From NCBI GenBank assembly GCA_017405375.1, contig JAFRAO010000022.1:28929-92928 (forward strand): 64,000 nt of DNA. The letters run 5' to 3'. Source of the DNA: a bacterium (lineage in GTDB: Bacteria; Cyanobacteriota; Vampirovibrionia; Gastranaerophilales; Gastranaerophilaceae). Below the pieces are notes generated by a model. That model ran no database searches. It saw only the letters and a list, made by a program, of their open reading frames with translations, and had not been told where the DNA came from. Of the stretch, positions 56,212-64,000 are shown piece by piece. Position 1 is the stretch's first letter. Every line of letters begins with the position of its first letter. Both the position numbers and the translations under genes were made by a program.

Positions 56212-56432
56212 TTTTTAGAAAAATCAGTTTTTAATATCAATTCAAAGACGGGATTAAGCTCTATACTTAGCTTCCCGTCTTTGTATATAAAGTTCGAACC
56301 TATTAAGTTCAATATCTTTCTTTTTGTTTCGGCTGATTTACTCAAAAACTTTACTGGTGCGTCTTTACACCAGTTTAATAGCAAGTTCGAACTCTCATAA
56401 AAATTCTTTTTCTGCTGAATATGATACATTTG
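56199..56432 (-). pseudogene. Remnant of a serine recombinase C-terminus at the tRNA-Ala 3' end
   Basis: About 77 codons, bounded upstream by a stop at 56433-56435. The reading contains F-Y-E-S-S-N-L-L-L-N-W, then FLSKSAETKRKILNLIGSN and FIYKDGKLSIELNPVFELIL. This is the typical last part of large serine recombinases (x-EKRxLLxxVxSNxxxKDGKL-x-hxxKPFxxL). The frame then runs through the 3' end of tRNA-Ala to its stop, so the tRNA end formed the junction. The catalytic domain is absent, so it is a scar of an integrated element. A perfect 11 bp stem (56243-56253 with 56273-56283) lies inside. Confidence 0.65.
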
Positions 56433-56435
56433 TTA

Positions 56436-56623
56436 TACAAAAAATTGTACAAATAAAACAATTATTTTATTACTTTCATTACGTCTTAAATTACTCAAAA
56501 CTTAAATATAAAAACACTTAATTATAATATTAATATTGCATCAAGAGTTACCTATCAAACTTTTTTACTGTTTGATCTGTGTTATAATAATTTTACCAAT
56601 TGAAAGATAAAGGATAAAATAAT
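56436..56623. other. Non-coding AT-rich stretch before the flavodoxin gene
   Basis: With the remnant to its left this makes a gap of about 400 bp without an intact gene. I see no tRNA duplication (attR) and no recombinase catalytic domain. A TTATAATAATTTTACC near 56581 may contain the flavodoxin promoter. Confidence 0.4.
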
Positions 56624-57205
56624 ATGAAGTTTATATTAGTAAGCATATTGATTATATTTTTTGCATTAATAGTGGCAGCGATATGTAAAATTAATGAATT
56701 AAAGAACATTAAATATAGTCAACCTCAGTTTCTGACGGATAAAAAAATATTAACGATATATTACTCAAATGGCGGAAATACAAAAAACGTTGCTCAAAAT
56801 CTTCATTCCATTGTAGGCGGTGATATAAAAGAAATTGAATTAGAAGAAAAATATCCGAATAATATTTTCAAAATGTCTAAACTTGTAAGAAAACAGATTA
56901 AAGAAGGGAATTTGCCCAAAATAAATAATATTGATATTTCAAATTATGATGTCATTTTCGTTGGTTCTCCGATTTGGAATTTTTCACCATCATTGCCAAT
57001 GAAATCCTTTATTATAAATAATAATTTTGAAAATAAAACTTTAATTCCGTTTTTTACATATAGTGGCGGTGCAGACAAAACAAAAACAATTAATGGAATT
57101 AAAGAAGCAGCAAAAACAAAAGATATTAAACAACCTTTATTTATGTTCGAAAATGGCATTTTTCTCGTAAAAGAACAATTAATAAAATGGTTAAATAATA
57201 TATAA
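56624..57205 (+). CDS. Membrane-anchored flavodoxin-like protein
   Basis: A 193-residue protein with an N-terminal membrane helix (residues 2-21) and a flavodoxin domain. The FMN phosphate loop is TIYYSNGGNTKNVAQNL. VIFVGSPIWNFSPSLPMKSF holds the loop that stacks on the isoalloxazine (GSPIW), and PFFTYSGGADKT the second FMN loop. It resembles the Flavodoxin_4 group often linked to anaerobic electron transfer. Whether the soluble part faces the cytoplasm or periplasm cannot be told; the basic residues after the helix favour the cytoplasm. Confidence 0.85.
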   Translation: MKFILVSILIIFFALIVAAICKINELKNIKYSQPQFLTDKKILTIYYSNGGNTKNVAQNLHSIVGGDIKEIELEEKYPNNIFKMSKLVRKQIKEGNLPKINNIDISNYDVIFVGSPIWNFSPSLPMKSFIINNNFENKTLIPFFTYSGGADKTKTINGIKEAAKTKDIKQPLFMFENGIFLVKEQLIKWLNNI

Positions 57206-57278
57206 AATTTTTTGTAAAATTTAAGATTTATACATTAATAGATAAAGAATGTATATCGTGTGGCAAATGATGTAGTCT

Positions 57279-58724
57279 TTACAAATCTTCCTGTTTGATG
57301 TCAATAACTTTTTCTTCTGCTTGTTTAAGAGGTATACCTATTTCCTGTTCTAAGTTTGCAGCAGTAACGTTGTAATTCAATATTGCATTATAGAAATCTA
57401 AACGAGCATTCAAATAAGTATTTTCTCCGTCTTTTAGTTCTATTGCATCACCGACACCGGCTTTATAACGACCTGTAACTTGTCTGTATTGCTCTTTTGC
57501 TTGGTCTAGTGCAAGTTTTGCCATTACGATTGCCTCAGCTGCTGTTTGCAGTTCGGTATAACATTTTTTTACATTAAAATATACTGTGTCTTTTATCTCT
57601 TGATATTGTGCTTTTGTCATATTATATGTTGAACGGGCTTCATCAACTTTCTTTTTTATTTTTAATATGTTTAATCCGTTATAATTTAGACCAACACCAA
57701 CTTGCGCTGTATTAACATTATATTCACTACCTAAATTGTTTGCATAACTTCCATATATACTAATATTAGGAGTGAAATTCCTTTTTTCCGCTCTTAAGTT
57801 CATCTTTGCCGCTTCCATTTCTTTTTGAGCAGATATTAATTCAGGTCTTACTTCAAATGCAAGTTTAATAGCTTCATCCGTATCTATTCCAAATTTATTT
57901 AAAGACATCTCATCCGAAAGTTCGTAATTTGTATATTCAGGAATACCCATGATTTTAGAGAGCCTGATTTTTGCAACTTTTAAAATTTCTTCTGCTTTAA
58001 CAAGATTTAATTTTGCTTTTCCAAGATTATATTCTGCGGTAACAACATCAAGTTTTGGTTTTTTACCATATACATAAAATCCTTTTGCCTGACTTAATTG
58101 TAATTCATAATCTTTAACGGTATCTTTATAAACCTGTACCTGTGCTTGTGCGAACAAGATATTATAGTAAGTCGCTTTTATATCATAAATAATTACATTA
58201 ATATTTTCTTTTGAATTTTCTTGAGCTCCTTCATATTGACGTTTTGCCATATCTGCGATGGCTTTTGTTTTACCAAAATCAAACAGCAGCATATTAGCAG
58301 AAACAGTAGGCACATAACCTGTTGTGTTATAAACATTTCGGCTGTAATACGGAAATATTTCTTTATTATAATGATTCCATGTTCTTGAAAGCTCAAATCC
58401 AACATTTATGGATGGGAAATAATTAGCCCAGGCTTGCCCTATTCTGGATTTATAGGCATCTTGGTTATAAAAAGAAGCCTGTATTGAAGGATTATATTCT
58501 ATTGCAATTCTGATACAATCATCTAATGAAAATACAGAATGTATATCATTTGTGTATTTTGCTCTGTTATCAATATTATAATCTTTTTTATTATCTTTTG
58601 AAACAGATACAGCCTGAGATTTTTTATTGTGTTTTAATCCAAAAGCCTGCGCCGTATTAAAACTTATTCCTGCTATACCCGATATTAATATTGCAATTAA
58701 ACAATTTATATAAAATCTTTTCAT
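57279..58724 (-). CDS. TolC-like outer-membrane efflux channel
   Basis: A 481-residue outer-membrane factor of RND pumps. A signal peptide ([20 protein letters not shown], ending near AQA) is followed by the paired OEP repeats, with [19 protein letters not shown] in the first and [20 protein letters not shown] in the second. SLDDCIRIA and the beta-strand segments fit the TolC/OprM group; no lipobox Cys is clear. Its start overlaps the RND gene by 4 bp (ATGA), so the pump genes are translationally coupled. Confidence 0.92.
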   Translation of the reverse strand: MKRFYINCLIAILISGIAGISFNTAQAFGLKHNKKSQAVSVSKDNKKDYNIDNRAKYTNDIHSVFSLDDCIRIAIEYNPSIQASFYNQDAYKSRIGQAWANYFPSINVGFELSRTWNHYNKEIFPYYSRNVYNTTGYVPTVSANMLLFDFGKTKAIADMAKRQYEGAQENSKENINVIIYDIKATYYNILFAQAQVQVYKDTVKDYELQLSQAKGFYVYGKKPKLDVVTAEYNLGKAKLNLVKAEEILKVAKIRLSKIMGIPEYTNYELSDEMSLNKFGIDTDEAIKLAFEVRPELISAQKEMEAAKMNLRAEKRNFTPNISIYGSYANNLGSEYNVNTAQVGVGLNYNGLNILKIKKKVDEARSTYNMTKAQYQEIKDTVYFNVKKCYTELQTAAEAIVMAKLALDQAKEQYRQVTGRYKAGVGDAIELKDGENTYLNARLDFYNAILNYNVTAANLEQEIGIPLKQAEEKVIDIKQEDL

Positions 58725-61700
58725 TCTTCTTCATCTTTCCTATTATTAAAATGTTTATCAACAAATTCTTGTACTATTACATAAAATGCCGGAGTCAAAA
58801 CCGTACCTAATGTAGCGGCAACTATCATACCGCCAATTACCGTTGAACCTACTGAAATTCGGCTGTTTGCACCGGCTCCTGATGCAAATAATAAAGGCAA
58901 AATACCTAAAATAAATGCAGCTTCAGTCATCATAATAGCTCTAAATCTAAGCAAAGCTGACTTAATCGCGGCATCATAAATTGTCAAACCGTTTTTTTCA
59001 TGTTCTTCTTTTGCAAATTCCACAATCAAAATAGATTGTTTCGCAGCTAAACCGATTAAAGTAATTAATCCGACTTGAGAATACAAATCAAGTGCTTGTC
59101 CCATCATTAATTGGAAAATAAGTGCTCCAACAATAGCGACAGGAGATATTAAAAGTACTGCAACAGGTATCATATAGCTTTCATACAACGCAACAAGGAA
59201 CAAATATACAAATAATAATGCAAAACCGACAACTATACCTGTTTGTCCTGCTGATTCCTTTTCTTGCAGAGAAGTTCCGGACCAAGCAAAAGTATAATCA
59301 TTTGGTAACAGTTTGCTTGATAATTTTTCCATGGCATTCATGGCATCACCTGATGTTTTGCCGTTTGCTTGGGTACCCATAATTTGAACGGAACGGAATT
59401 GGTTAAATCTTGTAATTGAAACCGCACCGGTAATTTGTTTCGCTGTTATCATTGTTGATATAGGAACGGGTTTTCCTTGAGTATTCATTACATATATTCT
59501 CTGTAAATCTTCAATTTTATCTCTGTAATTACCTTCAGCTTGCATAAATACTCTAAAAATTCTTCCGATTTTATTAAAGTCATTTATATAAGAGTATGAA
59601 AGTGTTGAACCAAGAGTATTATGCAATTCTGCTATATCAACATCTTGAGCAAGAGCCTTTTCATAGTCAATATTTAAAATGTATTGAGGTACATTTGCTT
59701 GAAATTGTGTATATACATTTGCCAAATTTGAATCAGCGTTAGCATTTTGTATGAATTCATTTGCAAAAGCTGATAAATCTTGAACTTTAGCATTGCTTAA
59801 CGAAAGTAATTGATATTCAAAACCTCCGGACATACTTAAGCCGTCAATTGCCGGAGGAGAAAAAGTAATAATTGATGCTTCATTTATGTCAGCAGTTCTT
59901 TTATATATTTCCATCAAAATACCGTTATGCGATAAATCTGTCTGTTTTCCTTGTATAAATCTTACAATCTTACCCAATAGGCTGACTTTTCTATCTCCCC
60001 ATTCTTTGAGATTTATTACTACAAATCCTTGATTTGATGGTCCCATACCGCCAAAAGCAATTATTTTTTCTTTTTCAATACCTTCAATATCTTCAATTGC
60101 TTTGGTAAATTTAATCATTACATCTTCTGTTCTGTTCAAAGAAGCACCGTCAGGAAGTGTTACAGCACTTATCAAATACCCCTGATCCTCATCAGGAATA
60201 AATCCTGTTGGAATTATTTTAAACAGACCGAGCATTAAAAGCATAATAGCAATATATGTAATAACGGTTAATTTTTTATTAAAAACAAATTTTTTAACCA
60301 TTTCCATATAATATTTTGTTAATATATCAAAGTATTTGTTGAAATAATCCAAACCTTTCTTGATATATGATAAAATTATTTTTATATATTCGTTTGTAAT
60401 ATCTTTTGTTCGTTTTGTTTTTTTTAGTAAAATAGAACACATAGCAGGAGATAATGACAGGGCGCAAATTGCTGATATTGCAATTGACACGGAAATACAA
60501 ACCGCAAATTGTTTGTACATAGTTCCTGATAAACCGCTCATAAAACACATTGGAACAAATACTGCCATTAGAACAGATGCCATAGCAATTAATGAACCGC
60601 CAACTTCTTTCATAGTTATCTGAGTTGCTTCTGTGGCAGATTTACCGTCTTCCATGTGTCGTTTAACATTTTCTATAACTACTATCGCATCGTCAACAAC
60701 AACTGCAACTGCGAGAACAAGTGCAAACAATGTTAACAGATTTAATGACATTCCAAGCATTTTTAATGCAATAAATGTGCCGACTAAAGAAACAGGAATA
60801 GTAACACAGGGAATTAATGTAGCTTTAAAATCACCTAAAAATACGAATATAATTAAAATTACGATTAATGAAGTCAAAAGAATTGTAAATTCTACTTCAT
60901 TCATTGACTCTGTGATAAATATGGCACTATCCATCATTGTATCTATTTTTAAAGAATCAGGAAGTGTTTTGGATAATTTATCCATTTCCTTATGTACATT
61001 TTTAACAATATCAACGGTATTTGCTCCAGGCAAAGGCATTACCTGAATTAAAGCTCCCGGTTTTCCTGCAATTAAACCAAATCTTGAATAAGATTTTGCA
61101 CCCAACTCAACTCTTGCCAAATCTTTCAGCCTTACTTTTGAACCGTTTGGATTTGAACGAACTACAATATTTTCAAACTCCTCAACTGATGATAATCTGC
61201 CTTTGGTAAGCAAAGTTAATTTTAAACTCGGTTTTGATAAAGATGGTTCATCGCCCAATGCACCTGTTGAAATTTGAGCATTTTGATTTCTTACTGCGTT
61301 TTGAATTTCAGATACTGTTACCTTGTAACTTGCAAGTTTTGCAGGGTCAAGCCAAATTCTCATACTGTAATCATCCGCACCGAATACATTCACTGCACCG
61401 ACACCGCTTATTCTTTTTATAGCATCTTTTAGGTATATGTTTGCATAGTTGGTTAAATCCAATTGATTCCAAGAATCGTCTTCTGATGATAAATTAAGTA
61501 TTATTGCACCAATGCCGCTAACCTGATTTTCAGCTGTAATTCCTTGTTGAATAACTTCTTGCGGAAGCATTGATTGAACTTGTTGAAGTTTATTTTGAAC
61601 ATTCATTAAGTTCAAGTCATTGTTAGTACCTGTTTTAAAAAATATATTTAATGAATATGCCCCGTCATAACTGGTAGAATTCATATAGAGCATATCTTTA

Positions 61701-61933
61701 ACCCCGTTTAATTGTGTTTCAAGCAAAGATGCAATAGATGATTCTATAACTTCCGCACTCGCACCGGGATAACTTGCTGATATAGTAACTTGTGGAGGTG
61801 TAATATTAGGATATTTTTCTTGTTGTAAACTAAACAGAGAAAGTAAACCTATTATAACAATCAATGCAGATATTACAACTGCAAATCTCGGTTTTTTTAT
61901 AAAAAAGTATAAATCTTCCTTCTTTATCGCCAT
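58721..61933 (-). CDS. RND efflux transporter, AcrB/HAE1 type
   Basis: A 1070-residue inner-membrane proton antiporter that exports drugs, bile salts or other amphiphiles. It has the hydrophobic start [20 protein letters not shown] followed by [11 protein letters not shown]. The TM4 proton-relay motif is [18 protein letters not shown], with the two adjacent Asp. Other AcrB segments are the GSxTP-type [17 protein letters not shown], and [20 protein letters not shown]. The length and two large periplasmic loops fit HAE1. It forms a tripartite pump with the adjacent adaptor and channel. Confidence 0.96.
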   Translation of the reverse strand: MAIKKEDLYFFIKKPRFAVVISALIVIIGLLSLFSLQQEKYPNITPPQVTISASYPGASAEVIESSIASLLETQLNGVKDMLYMNSTSYDGAYSLNIFFKTGTNNDLNLMNVQNKLQQVQSMLPQEVIQQGITAENQVSGIGAIILNLSSEDDSWNQLDLTNYANIYLKDAIKRISGVGAVNVFGADDYSMRIWLDPAKLASYKVTVSEIQNAVRNQNAQISTGALGDEPSLSKPSLKLTLLTKGRLSSVEEFENIVVRSNPNGSKVRLKDLARVELGAKSYSRFGLIAGKPGALIQVMPLPGANTVDIVKNVHKEMDKLSKTLPDSLKIDTMMDSAIFITESMNEVEFTILLTSLIVILIIFVFLGDFKATLIPCVTIPVSLVGTFIALKMLGMSLNLLTLFALVLAVAVVVDDAIVVIENVKRHMEDGKSATEATQITMKEVGGSLIAMASVLMAVFVPMCFMSGLSGTMYKQFAVCISVSIAISAICALSLSPAMCSILLKKTKRTKDITNEYIKIILSYIKKGLDYFNKYFDILTKYYMEMVKKFVFNKKLTVITYIAIMLLMLGLFKIIPTGFIPDEDQGYLISAVTLPDGASLNRTEDVMIKFTKAIEDIEGIEKEKIIAFGGMGPSNQGFVVINLKEWGDRKVSLLGKIVRFIQGKQTDLSHNGILMEIYKRTADINEASIITFSPPAIDGLSMSGGFEYQLLSLSNAKVQDLSAFANEFIQNANADSNLANVYTQFQANVPQYILNIDYEKALAQDVDIAELHNTLGSTLSYSYINDFNKIGRIFRVFMQAEGNYRDKIEDLQRIYVMNTQGKPVPISTMITAKQITGAVSITRFNQFRSVQIMGTQANGKTSGDAMNAMEKLSSKLLPNDYTFAWSGTSLQEKESAGQTGIVVGFALLFVYLFLVALYESYMIPVAVLLISPVAIVGALIFQLMMGQALDLYSQVGLITLIGLAAKQSILIVEFAKEEHEKNGLTIYDAAIKSALLRFRAIMMTEAAFILGILPLLFASGAGANSRISVGSTVIGGMIVAATLGTVLTPAFYVIVQEFVDKHFNNRKDEEE

Positions 61934-61960
61934 TCTTATTTCCCTTTTGTAATTTTTAAA

Positions 61961-63157
61961 CTATTTTGCTTTATTTTCAGACTCTTTTTCTTTAACGTAA
62001 GGAGTAGCCTTAACTTTTTGTCCGGATTTATAAATATCCTGAATACCTTTTAAAACTACTTCATCATTTTCATCAAGTCCGCTTTCAACAATCCAGTTAT
62101 TATCAATATTTTGGTTGACTTTGATATCTTTTTTAACTGCTTTACCGTCTTTTACAACCCAAACATAATATCCTGTGCCGACATCCGTTTTTGTCGCTGA
62201 TTGAGGAATCATCATAACTTTATATGGTTTGTTAATTCTAATTGTTACTTTGACATAATCTCCCGGAACAAGTAATTCATCAGGATTTTCAAAAATAGCA
62301 CGAAGTGTTACTGTGCCTGTACTTTCATCAATTTTATTATCAACAAATTCTATTTTTCCTTCTATTTCGTATTGAGTTCCGTCTGCTAACCCTAAAAGCA
62401 CAGAAACGGCATTTTCGTCATTTCTGTCTTCTTTGCTTGCTGCTTTATAATATTTTTTAAGTTCTATAAAATCGCCGCTGTTTAAAGGAAAAATTACTTT
62501 CATAGGATTTGTGGAATATATTTGAGCTATTGCACCGCTTGATGGCGTAACATAATTCCCTACTGAGATATTAACTTTTCCTATTCTTCCATTCATTGGA
62601 GAAGTTATATTTGTATAACTTAAATTCAAATTTGCTTGTTTCATTTGAGCAATAGCACCGTCAAGTGCGGCTCTGTTTCTGTTTCTTTGAGTAAGAGCAT
62701 TATCATAATATTCACGACTTACAAGATCATCTTTTAGTAATTGTTCGGCTCTTTGTAAATCTATTTGAGAATTTTTATAAACTGCAGAATTTTCGTTAAC
62801 GGTTGCTCTTGCATTTTGTGATGCCAAAATATATTCATCAGGCTCAATAAGGAAAAGTTTTTGACCTTTTGTTACACGATCACCTTCTTCAAAATATTTT
62901 TTTTGTAGCCAGCCGCTGACGCGAGCAACTATATCAACAGATAAATTTGCTTCAATTCTTCCTGTAGTATCAAATTTAGGTTGAATATCTTTCATTATAG
63001 GTTTTGATACTTGAACAACTTTAGGCTGATTCATCATATAATTTGTAAGAACGCTCATTACAATAGTTTTTCCCTGATTCCACATAATAGGAATTATAAC
63101 TACTGCAAGTATTATAGCCGTAATTTTTGTTTCTTTTTTCTTCCAATCAATTTTCAT
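61961..63157 (-). CDS. RND periplasmic adaptor (membrane fusion protein)
   Basis: A 398-residue AcrA/MexA-like adaptor. A single N-terminal membrane helix (about residues 10-30) replaces a lipobox. The lipoyl halves are visible: VSGWLQKKYFEEGDRVTKGQ and LFLIEPDEY, then YTNITSPMNGRIGKVNISVG. A helical hairpin lies between (residues 105-165), and the beta-barrel has ATVTLRAIFENPDELLVPGD-like FENPDELLVPGDYVKVTI. The C-terminus is Lys/Glu rich. First gene of the pump operon; GGGGA lies 6 bp before the ATG. Confidence 0.94.
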   Translation of the reverse strand: MKIDWKKKETKITAIILAVVIIPIMWNQGKTIVMSVLTNYMMNQPKVVQVSKPIMKDIQPKFDTTGRIEANLSVDIVARVSGWLQKKYFEEGDRVTKGQKLFLIEPDEYILASQNARATVNENSAVYKNSQIDLQRAEQLLKDDLVSREYYDNALTQRNRNRAALDGAIAQMKQANLNLSYTNITSPMNGRIGKVNISVGNYVTPSSGAIAQIYSTNPMKVIFPLNSGDFIELKKYYKAASKEDRNDENAVSVLLGLADGTQYEIEGKIEFVDNKIDESTGTVTLRAIFENPDELLVPGDYVKVTIRINKPYKVMMIPQSATKTDVGTGYYVWVVKDGKAVKKDIKVNQNIDNNWIVESGLDENDEVVLKGIQDIYKSGQKVKATPYVKEKESENKAK

Positions 63158-63217
63158 ATATTCCCCAGACCTTTCTAAAACTAATTATACATTAAAAATA
63201 ATAATTTTCCATATTAA

Positions 63218-63256
63218 GTTCATTGTAGTTTAGGGTTGAATCATTATATAATGAAC
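63218..63256. promoter_or_regulatory. Candidate operator upstream of the efflux operon
   Basis: A perfect 14 bp palindrome TCATTATATAATGA lies at 63241-63254. A wider inverted repeat pairs GTTCATT (63218-63224) with AATGAAC (63250-63256). The site lies between the pump operon and the HAD-IB gene and could control either. No regulator gene is adjacent. Confidence 0.4.
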
Positions 63257-63301
63257 CTAATGCTGAGAGTAGTTTATTGAAGATAAATTATTGGTTTATA
63301 G

Positions 63302-63307
63302 TATAAT
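63302..63307 (+). promoter_or_regulatory. -10 box giving a leaderless mRNA
   Basis: TATAAT ends 7 nt before the ATG at 63315 with no Shine-Dalgarno between. Confidence 0.55.
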
Positions 63308-63314
63308 CTTATAT

Positions 63315-63965
63315 ATGGAAAGATTTGATGCAATATATTGTGATTTTGACGGAACAATTACAAAGAAGGATTCAGTTAACGGATTTTTTGAATTGTTCGC
63401 TCCAAATTGGATGGATTCAGAAAAATTGTGGATAGATGGTAAAATCTCATCAAGAGAGAATGCTATTATTCAGGTTGGTTTATTAAAAAATATTTCTCAA
63501 AAACAATTAAATGATTACATTAACTCAATAGAAATTGATGATTATTTTTTAGAGTTTGTTGAATTTGTAAAATTAAATAATATAAAGTTAACAATACTAA
63601 GTGACGGATTTGATTTATTTATTCAAAAAGTTCTTGAACGATATAGTTTAGATATTCCATATTACGCAAACAAACTTATTTACAAAAACGGTAAATTCAG
63701 TATCGAATTTCCATATTTCAACGAGAATTGCGACAAAAAAGCAGGCATGTGTAAATGTCAAAAAGTTAAAGAAAACAGATTTTGTTATATTGGTGATGGA
63801 ACAAGCGATTTATGCATAGCTTCAAAAGCTGATTTACTCTTTGCCTCAAAAAATTTACACAAATATTGTAAAAAAAATAACATACGCCATTTACATTTCA
63901 CATCTTTTCGTAATATAATAGATATGTTAGAAGATATGTGTTTTAGGGATTCACCATATAGGTAG
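63315..63965 (+). CDS. HAD-IB phosphatase, MtnX/phosphoserine-phosphatase-like
   Basis: A 216-residue cytoplasmic phosphatase. I start at MERFDAIYCDFDGTIT (63315), because a TATAAT ends 7 nt upstream; the frame is open to 63291. Motif I is YCDFDGTITKKDS, motif II LTILSDGFDLFI (Ser instead of Thr), motif III the Lys in NCDKKAG and motif IV CYIGDGTSDLCIAS. The MtnX group of the methionine salvage pathway has this layout, with CKCQ in the same region. Phosphoserine or other small phosphates are possible. It is followed 5 bp later by another gene. Confidence 0.82.
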   Translation: MERFDAIYCDFDGTITKKDSVNGFFELFAPNWMDSEKLWIDGKISSRENAIIQVGLLKNISQKQLNDYINSIEIDDYFLEFVEFVKLNNIKLTILSDGFDLFIQKVLERYSLDIPYYANKLIYKNGKFSIEFPYFNENCDKKAGMCKCQKVKENRFCYIGDGTSDLCIASKADLLFASKNLHKYCKKNNIRHLHFTSFRNIIDMLEDMCFRDSPYR

Positions 63966-63969
63966 AAAT

Positions 63970-64000
63970 ATGGCAGTATTAGAAAAGGACCTCGTAACAA
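63970..64000 (+). CDS. Start of a gene running out of the window
   Basis: An ATG at 63970 opens a frame (MAVLEKDLVT) that continues past the window end, 5 bp behind the HAD-IB stop. Ten codons are too few to identify it; a link with the phosphatase is likely from spacing. Confidence 0.45.
   Translation, partial: MAVLEKDLVT

Noticed and set aside
56324..56521. A plus-strand frame behind tRNA-Ala
   Set aside because: No Shine-Dalgarno, composition unlike a protein, and it is antisense to the recombinase remnant that shows family motifs.
57229..57255. TATACATT/AATGTATA hairpin between the flavodoxin and TolC-like genes as a terminator
   Set aside because: The stem is AT-only, the loop is 11 nt and no T run follows on either strand.

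Overview
The window is an AT-rich chromosomal segment (64 kb) of a Gram-negative (diderm), probably anaerobic bacterium with flagellar genes. I place it most likely in the non-photosynthetic cyanobacterial relatives of the gut (Vampirovibrionia/Melainabacteria, order Gastranaerophilales). The pointers are the block rpoA-rplQ-truA-rplM-rpsI (an order I know from cyanobacteria), low GC, an RND pump with a TolC-type outer-membrane channel, a superoxide reductase instead of visible catalase or SOD, a membrane pyrophosphatase, and several large proteins I cannot match to any family. The placement is inferred from gene content and order; no marker gene was searched.

Layout: 1-2.6 kb holds the end of atpG, an asparaginase-II-type enzyme and a helical unknown on the minus strand. 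2.6-10.7 kb is flagellar: flaG-like, fliS and a fliT/flgN-like gene, then (after menG/ubiE on the other strand) fliE-fliF-[divergent gene in the fliG slot]-fliH-flhA. 10.7-13.7 kb has yidD, a large membrane protein and a patatin. 14-19 kb is an alpha-type ribosomal operon (infA, rpmJ, rpsM, rpsK, rpsD, rpoA, rplQ, truA, rplM, rpsI) with a structured, possibly autoregulatory leader between rpmJ and rpsM. 19-28 kb carries hup, a glycosyltransferase, apt, rarA, an orphan solute-binding protein, gyrB, adk and map. 28.3-31.9 kb holds motA-motB and two unknown genes.

31.9-37.5 kb is one long minus-strand run: a DUF1858-type redox protein, NfeD, an SPFH protein, a 57-residue zinc ribbon, a YhcC-type radical SAM protein, nadK, recN and a small exported protein. 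37.7-44 kb has two large unknown proteins on either side of a divergent membrane pyrophosphatase (hppA). 44-53 kb is mostly minus strand: gap, a HEAT-like protein, trpS, an alpha/beta hydrolase, desulfoferrodoxin, and a HAD / TPP-enzyme / acyltransferase trio that looks like surface-glycan or lipid modification. 53.7-57 kb holds a divergent pentein-fold (guanidine-modifying) enzyme, an LTXXQ periplasmic protein, mrnC, tRNA-Ala(TGC) with a serine-recombinase remnant at its 3' end, and a membrane-anchored flavodoxin. 57-63 kb is an adaptor-RND-TolC efflux operon, and the window ends with a HAD-IB phosphatase and the first codons of another gene.

Two regulatory themes stand out. Many promoters are extended -10 type (TGnTATAAT). 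Several genes have a -10 box ending 6-7 nt before the start codon with no Shine-Dalgarno, which predicts leaderless mRNAs. The best candidates for new biology are the pentein-like enzyme, the 671-residue protein with paired terminal helices, the FliG-slot protein, and the pseudoknot before rpsM.
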